Below, piece after piece: positions 57,081-64,000 of a stretch of DNA of 64,000 bases. This DNA is from Ectocarpus siliculosus. Its lineage: Eukaryota; Sar; Phaeophyceae; Ectocarpales; Ectocarpaceae. Under the pieces are notes generated by a model. The model was given only the letters and a program-made list of their open reading frames with translations. It made no database searches and was not told where the DNA came from. The number at the start of each line of letters is the position of its first letter. Position 1 is the first letter of the stretch. Location of the stretch: positions 1-64,000 of the forward strand of contig FN648414.1 in NCBI GenBank assembly GCA_000310025.1, written 5' to 3'. The translations under genes were made by a program, and so were the position numbers.

Positions 57081-60000
57081 ATGGAGAGCAATGACCTCCC
57101 TAATTTGAAAACGCACCGCAAGAGGCTGAAGAAAGACATCCAAGCATGGATTACGGCCTTTGAAGAGCGGGAAGGCCGTCCTCCCGAAGCAAAGTGAGCA
57201 TAGAGACAAAGCGAACGCGCGGTAGAGCAATGTCGTGGCAACAGCCTAAAACAACACCCGCTGTGTATGCGATGTTGTACAGCAGCAGTAAACGATGTAC
57301 TTGTTCTTCTTTATTTTTCTCCCTTCATTGGACTCTGTCGTCTGCCCCTCTGGCCCCCATACTCCACTTCTACTAGCTAGACGCCCCAACCGGGGCCAAA
57401 TAGGAGCGGGGGGTTGGACCCCCTCCTGCGGTTCCTGCCTGTAATATTTTTATCGCGAGAAGGGTACAGCAATCCCTTCCCTCGCGACTTATGAAGTCGA
57501 TCTAGTTTACAAACAACGAGCTGTGCAGCGCGTCGCTTCCAACTTGCGCCAGGATTTATAGAGTGAGAAAAAGAACTCACTTTGCCGGGACTCAAACCCA
57601 TGACCTGGCCCTTGGTAGGCTGCGAGGGTACCCACTAGACCACCGGGGCGACCGGTGTACTGTACTCCTCAGAAGTCGATCACGTACCATGTACACCAGG
57701 TACGTTGACAACTAACAGTTCTGTTAGTACAAGCAGTGACACAGCCGTATTAAAGAACTCCAATCCAACCACTGCATGTAGTCCGACATGATGCCATGAT
57801 ATGCAAACAACCCTACGTCTACCACTGTTCAGCCGTCTACAATACAGTAGGCTAGACGTACCTCACCAAATGCACCCTACAATTAAGCAACCTTGACAAA
57901 ACTGCCAAGCTTGCTGCACCACCCACCGTCAACTGCAATGCAGGGACAAAGAGGAAATCCGACCATTGTACCGCGAGTACAGGGAGCTAGAGGCGAAGAT
58001 TGCATCCATCTCAGCGGCAAGTCCTGGCGATGGTGCTGCGACTGAAGGCGCGGGAACTACTCGTGTAGAACCTCAAGTACAACCACTGCCGGATGGAGCT
58101 GGTGATGCGGCGGGAGTAGGTGGTGACAACATGGATGTGGCGACAATCAAGATTGAGAGAGACGCCAAGAAACGAGACATCAAGCAGTGGATTCAGGATT
58201 TCGAGGAGCGAGAGGGGCACACGCCTACAACCAAGTGAGTATTGTAGTGGCTGTCAATTGGGAGAAGCTGGTTGGGACTCCCAGCACATCAGGACGTAAC
58301 TTGGAAACACCGCTTGTTGTACTACTCCGGAAATAGTCGTGGTTCATGCGGTTCCCCTTGCCGTTGTCGACCGACAGAGAAAAGGCCCCAATCAAGAACC
58401 TCTACATCGACTTCAAGGAACTCGAGCGGCGTCTTGCGGCCTGTCCAAGTATTGGCGGTGGCGACGAAGATGCAGCTGATAATGCCTTGCGCCCTGAAAT
58501 GGCGGCCGGTGGTGATGTCCCAGCTGATGTGGAGAGTGTCAAGGCTGAAAAGAAGAAAGTCAAACGCGAGATCCAGACCTGGCTAGACGAGTTTGAGGCC
58601 CGGGAGGGGCGCGCAGCTCTCCAAGAGTGAGTATGAACATCGGTGTTTATTTATCTGGAGCCTTGCAAGTGCTTTTGGTAGACGTATGGATAAAACATAA
58701 ATATAACTCTATCGAGTATTTCTTCAAATTACTGTTTACGTACTCAACGGCTGTTCTAATAAGGCGTGCTTAACGCAGATATTACTTACCAGCACGTAAT
58801 CAACGGCTGTTCAAATAAGGCGTGCTGAAGGAAGATGATACTGTAGCACCCTTTCCATCGCGAGGACCAATGCGACAGTGTGACCACAAGAAAAGGTTGT
58901 ACGAGAGGAAATTCGAGGTACAGCGCTACAGTTCTTCCACTGACCCAACAGCCTTTTATCGTGTGCTCAAGCCCGTCGCATCGCATCCTTCCTTCTCCTG
59001 TGTTTGACCTATCGGGGTTTCCCTTGATCAATCGCGCAGAGATAAGGCGGAGATCCGGCCTCTATACAAGCGCCACAAGGAGCTCGAGCGTAAGCTGGCC
59101 AGTCTCACGGCGACATCATCACCACCACCGCCATCTACCGCTGCCGCTGCATCGTCTTCGTCCTTGGCGCGACCGCAGGACACCACCAACGGTGACCTCG
59201 ATCCCACGGCCATGCTCCTGAGCCCCACATCGTCGGCGGGAGAGATACCGGTGACCGTACCACCGTACGATGGAGACAGCAGAACAGACGAAGATGCGAA
59301 ACAAGATGGCGGCAAGCAAGATGGGGGCAACGGTAGCGGTCAGTCAGGGGTGGAGGAGGAGAAGGGCTCCTCATGCGCGGTAACGGCGGAGGGGGGAGAA
59401 GTCCCTTTGGTCGGAGATGGAGATAAAGGTATCGACGCCGGCAAAAACGAGGGTACCGGATACGTTGACGGGAAAGAAGATAGCCTTGCCCAAACGCCAC
59501 CCGAGGGTGGCGGGGCAGACGAGGCTTCCTCGCCAAACATGGAAGCATTCGGTGAAATCACACCTCCTCCTATTATCACTGACCGCTCCTCTTCTTCAGG
59601 TGCCGATACCAGCACACTGTTGACTTCGGGGGGCGGCGAAGAAAGGGAAAAGGGCGGGGGGAGCGGCGGCGACAATGGCGAGAGCAACAGCAAGCCGACA
59701 ACTGCGCAGGAAGCTAGGGTGAGGCGTATGCGTGCGCGATTCCTCAACATGAAGAATCTTATCGAAGGCGATGAGTCGGCTCTTCCCTCTTCTCCAAAGG
59801 GGGGAGAGGTACACGAGGAGGAAACTGGTGGTACGCTCACGCCCTCCCCCAAAGGTAAGGATACCTTGGTTTGGTCACGGAAACATTGAGGAAACTATGC
59901 ACGTTCTCAGCCGCGGCAGTAGCCGAGCCGAGATGATACAGCAGCAGTCCCTCCGTCGTACTATGAAAGAACTCAACAATTATTTTTCAGAAGTTGGTCC

Positions 60001-63000
60001 GCTTGGAAATACAGTTGTATTTCTCCGAATCAACCCCACCCCACGGATGATAGTGTTCACCGTATGCACTTCACCACCACGGTAAGTCTGCGGTTGGTTT
60101 ACCAAGGAAACGACAAGTTTTTCTCTATTGCGCCCCAAATTGACGCCGTGTCCGTTCTTCAGTGTCTGTAATAACATCACATGTCCGCCGGTGCTTGCCT
60201 GACGGGAATTACTCAAAAAACCTACGATATAGGTGCAAAGAACCGATGGGCGCTTCTGGGAGACGCGGTCGCGCCGAACCGTCTGTCGTCGCGCTCTCCC
60301 GCCCGACCAGCTTTGGCCCAAGCCACCGGCAATACAGACAGCGACAAGGAAAGAGACAAGACCGCCACCACCGTAACGACCTTACAGGCGCAAGGAAACC
60401 TCGCAGATGGTGTCACAAGCGAACAAACCTCGGACGCCGTGTTCGCGCCGCTTGCGGACGACGGGGTGTCGGGAGCGTGGGTTTCCGGCCAGTTGTCGGA
60501 CCTCCTGCTCTCTGACGCTCCGCCGCCCCCGCCGCCTGCCCCGCCGGGGCTCGAGAGCCTCGAGGCCGAAGCCTCGCGCCTGCGTGGTGCGGTTGATCCC
60601 CCGCCGCCGGGGTACGTGGCGGAGTACCAGAGCGGCGTGCGCGGGGCAGAGCTGGTCGTGGCCAGCGTGGGGGTCGAGGAGGTCCGGGCGCGCGAGCGAG
60701 CGCTGGAGCTTGAGCGGCTTGCCAACGCTCGCGAGGAAACAAACATCTACCGCGCGCGGGAGGCGAACTTGCTGTACCGGGAAGACCGCGCGCGGAGGCG
60801 GGTGCTGGCGCTCAAGGAGGAGATCGAGAGCAAGGTCAACATCGAGAAGCAGGCGGTCATCGAGATCTCGATCGCGGGGGAGCGGGCCCTAGCCCCGGCG
60901 TTCACGAGAGCACGTCGGGGGCTGGAGAGAGCCATCCGGGCGCAGGCCGGCAGGGTGAGGGAGGTGTTCGGGGAACTCCAGCCGGGGGAGACCCCGGGAG
61001 GGAGGAAGTTTCGGGTGGACTGGAAGGGGGTGCCGCAGCCGGTGGAGATCCGGCTGCACTGCATCCGTGCCGTGCGGGACAGGCTGCCTCGTGGCTCGTA
61101 CGTCATGCTCTCCAGCATGGCGGAGCGGCTGGGCGGCCGGGTAATGCGCTGGACGAAAGGGGCCGACTTCGACGACTTCGACGAGGAGGACAGCATCGAC
61201 ACCGACGGAGGCGACACCCGGCCGGCGGCCACCTTGCCCGTGAAGCACGGCGGCCGGTACTTCGACCGCGAGCTCAGGCTCGACCAGAACGTGTACCAGC
61301 TGTGCCCCAGCAAGTCGGAGGTTCGTCCCGGGAACGTCATGGTATTCGAGCTGTTCCGTCTGGCCGGGAGTGGCGGTGGCGGCGGTGGCGGAGGCGGCGC
61401 GCGATGCGGCAGCAGCCGGCACAAGGGCGGGGAGCTGGACGAAGACACCGCGGTCGGCTGGTGCGTGCTGCCGCTGGCGGACTCGCGGCTCCGAATTGTC
61501 CGCGGCAGCTTCCGCATCCCCTTGCTCCGCGGCGAACCTAACCCGAACATCGACCTGCACGAGGGGCTGGAGAAGCTCATCGCCGCTGACCTCGAAGCAT
61601 GGCTCGGGAACCTGTACCTGGACATTCGCCACTTGCCGCGGGTGGCGAGGCTGGACGGGCCGGGGCTCGAAGGCGGTAGCGCCATCGGCGGAGAGGGGTA
61701 CGACATCGAGTACGACCACGTGAGGAAAGTGGCACGGCTCGGGAGGGGGCTTTGGGGGAAGCTGATCCCGTCGGCAGGCCGCTGGGAGCGCTGGAAAGCA
61801 AGAAAGGAAACGGGTATGGATGATGACAACGACAGTCATGGAGATGGTAAAGGTGACCACGACGGCGACAACGACGGCGACAACGACGGCGACAACGACA
61901 TCGAAACTGGCGGTGGCGACGATTCTGTTGGACTCCTGGCAGGTTCCGAAGCTGGAGAGGCCAAGTCGTTGTTGCCTTTGATCACAGAACTCGGAGAGAA
62001 TACCTCAGGGGGAACAGCAGGGGGGGGGGGCGACACTGAAGACTTAGTGCCGAAGCCCGTGAGCAACGAGGCGGAGGGGATGGGCGCATCGACAGACCAC
62101 GAAGAAGAGAAAGCCAGTACAAAGGGGGAGGAGATCTCCCCGGGTGATTCCAAAAAGATCAAGAAGGTCCCATGGTTTGGGACGAAAAAAGACAAGAAAA
62201 AATGGATCGACGACGCGCTTCCTCCACCGGACACAGTCAAGCTCAAGAAGGCTGTCGAAAAACAAGTAAGCTACACGCCGAGGTTTTCGTCTTACCCCCG
62301 TCCTGTTCGGTTAGAACTGACCTGTGCATAGTATCTACGCCGATCTTCAGCGCGTTATAGCCGTTTTCCTCGCATCCAGTGGGAGCACGCCTGCAGCAAG
62401 CACTTGAGTCGGAACTACATTCAGGAGAGTGTTTTCAAGGTATTGGTACGCAAGTGGGTGGCCGTCGCGTGCTCGTGGTCTCCGTCCGTGTGGTACAGAC
62501 GTGTTTTCAACAAAGTACGGCGTGTAACTCGACCGTTTGTTCCAAATGCTTTCTTCGCCTTACCTTTTGTTCACCATGACGCGTTTCTCAGTCTACCAAA
62601 GAAGCCGCATCAGCGTTGACAACTCTCTCAGTTCCCATCATCAGGACGGACGTGGAGCTATTCAGATCTACGTAATTGTAGCACCTTTACTTCAGGATGA
62701 TTTCACGCCGCCCTCTGCGCCACAAATCCCGCCGATCAGAACCAACCCAAATCAGAGAAACGCCATGAGAACTTGTTCGTGTTGTCCCTTGCCGCCCCCT
62801 CGCGGTCAACACACAGTCCAACAAAAGGAGAGGCGACGGTGGCATAGAGGCCCCCCCGCCCCAGGGCGGCTGGGCCTCCCATCTCGAGGGTGAAGAAGAC
62901 GTGGACGACGGCAACGACAACGAGGAGCACGTCAAGATCGAAGAGACTGTCGACGAGGAGTGCCTGTCCGACGACGACATGCCCCGCGGGAGCACGTTCC

Positions 63001-64000
63001 GTTTCACCCCCTCCGGGGAGGCGGCCCTCGCCGTCGACAAGGCCGCCGGCTCCGGAGCGCACACCGGGGGACACGCGAAAGGCGTGGGGCTCAGGAGGAG
63101 GGGGGAGGGTGCGAGGTGGGACAGCGCGGCCCTCGGGCTGGGGCACAGGGGCCTGCCGAAGCGCTACAGCGGGGGAAACAACGGCGCGAGAGACTCACAC
63201 ATGTGGACCCCGCTGACGAACCCCGCGGAGATGGAGTTCTATCGGTTCGCGGTTGCCTCCGATCCCGGTAAGAATACCTGGCGATTGTGTTTTGGTTCTT
63301 ATTACAGCTGGCAAGGCAACAGCAACACTGGTCTCTTCCTCGAAAGCACTGCGTTCTTCCCCAAACGAAGGTACATAGTAAGAACGACCCCGTTAGGTCG
63401 GGTCCACGGATTGAACCCTGGAGAAGAAGCCTCCCAGGCGCCCTGGCATCCATTTGCCGTAGATCGGGGAGTAGGCCAGACTCCCTCGTCCCCGCGAGTA
63501 TCACGTGCAAAACCTGCTTCATTGAATGGACGGCCCCGAGCCATAACAGGATTCCGACCCTTTCGTCTCTCAGATTATGAACCGCATGGTGTGCGTAGTT
63601 TCCAACGAATTAGCGCGAGGAAGACCGCGCGGCATAATATAATCGGGCATGCAGTTATAGATCCGTTTCACACGAACAGTCAAGCCCCTATAGCTTCAGA
63701 CGACCACGATCTTGATCGAGAGTTTCAATGCCTCCCCCTCGCCCCCGACCCCTTTCCTTTTCCTCTATCCCATCTATTGCTTTTCCCCACGATTGGAACG
63801 ACTCATGCAAACCATGACGCCAGGTACGGACGCGCCGGCCACTCCAGCACATATCATCGCCCACAAGCTGCGCTATATCCAACAGGAGGTCCTGCTAGAC
63901 CTCCACCCCCGTGGGTGGCGTGTGGTGGAATACTGGCTGGCCGTCATGGTGTTCGTCGGAGCGCTCTGGCTGCGTGTCTACATCCACGCGCTCGGGCAGT
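57081..64000 (+). CDS. FAM13-like repeat, coiled-coil, C2-like membrane protein, 3' end missing
   Basis: Exons in consistent phase: 57081-57193, 57944-58234, 58378-58626, 59040-59854, about 60407-62265, 62332-62439, 62592-62671, 62828-63267, 63824 to the window end, about 1,377 residues so far. Three repeats of the FAM13A/B C-terminal type follow the pattern K.DIQAWITAFEEREGRPP then EEIRPLYREYRELEAKI (residues about 13-60, 104-160, 189-245). Then comes an acidic, Gly/Ser-rich linker, a Pro-rich patch, and a coiled coil (about 580-650, EETNIYRAREANLLYREDRA). A beta-rich C2-like region follows (about 690-915, with VEIRLHCIRAVRDRL, VMVFELF, GWCVLPLADS and RIPLLRGEP). A second acidic linker has (GDND)n repeats, and a membrane helix (WLAVMVFVGALWLRVYI) begins near 1,350. 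ATG 57,081 is the first in frame. An alternative joins 59,854 to an exon at 59,989-60,079. The protein is not one I can name. Its role is unknown; a C2-like region before a helix suggests membrane contact. Confidence 0.68.
57375..57655 (-). mobile_element. tRNA-derived SINE in the first FAM13-repeat intron
   Basis: On the minus strand, starting near 57,650, TGGTCTAGTGGGTA matches a polymerase III A box. About 40 bases later GGTTTGAGTCCC matches a B box with one change. The flanks pair only partly, so it is not a working tRNA. The sequence down to about 57,375 would be the SINE body. It lies in the intron between exons 57081-57193 and 57944-58234, antisense to the gene. Confidence 0.6.

Noticed and set aside
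59340-59852. 170-codon minus frame
   Set aside because: Antisense of the acidic linker exon 59040-59854.
60747-61829. 360-codon minus frame
   Set aside because: Antisense of the large C2-like exon; Ser/Pro-rich and without domain signal.
63370-63560. Possible tRNA or SINE, from GGTTCAATCCGTGG on the minus strand
   Set aside because: A B-box-like match only; no convincing A box at the right distance and no clover-leaf pairing.

Overview
This window looks like nuclear DNA of a photosynthetic, flagellate stramenopile, most likely a brown alga of the Ectocarpus type. It has mixed GC, genes cut into 10-15 small exons by introns of 0.1-2 kb, Ala/Gly-rich coding linkers, many (GA)n, (GACA)n and poly-C tracts, two assembly gaps, and genes for both plastid and flagellar functions. 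No prokaryotic signature (operons, Shine-Dalgarno sites, CRISPR) is present. Exon borders below are hand-placed at GT/AG sites (one candidate GC/AG) and kept only where reading phase carries across the intron, unless stated.

Layout. (1) Minus strand, 14,355 to beyond position 1: a large ubiquitin-specific protease gene read as TPR, DUSP, possible ubiquitin-like segment, MYND zinc finger and USP catalytic core; its His-box 3' end lies outside the window. (2) Plus strand, 16,991-22,036: a coiled-coil protein ending in EF-hands, a candidate flagellar protein. (3) Plus strand, about 24,152-33,775: a tectonic-family protein (ciliary transition zone), 14 exons, signal-peptide-like start and C-terminal membrane helix. 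(4) Plus strand, about 36,853-47,502: a Rieske non-haem iron oxygenase of the pheophorbide a oxygenase/TIC55 family, 13 exons, whose introns have been invaded by small transposons. (5) 47.5-54.6 kb: gene-poor, with direct repeats, a mis-assembled gap and a palindromic copia-like gag fragment. (6) Minus strand, 55,887-54,634: a tiny two-exon gene resembling cytochrome c oxidase subunit 7C. (7) Plus strand, 57,081 to the window end: a large protein with three FAM13-like repeats, a coiled coil, a C2-like region and a membrane helix, continuing beyond the window.

Gene logic. Two genes point to the flagellum or its base (tectonic with good support, the EF-hand protein weakly). The oxygenase points to plastid pigment metabolism, the protease to ubiquitin signalling. 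They do not form an operon-like unit; each seems to have its own promoter, with two head-to-head intergenic regions (14,356-16,990 and 55,888-57,080).

The most unusual items are the FAM13-repeat/C2/membrane protein, whose three repeats share one intron position and phase; the TPR-DUSP-MYND-USP protease with an Ala-rich block inside the DUSP fold; and several foldback structures at 35.6, 43.9-45.2 and 52.8-53.4 kb.
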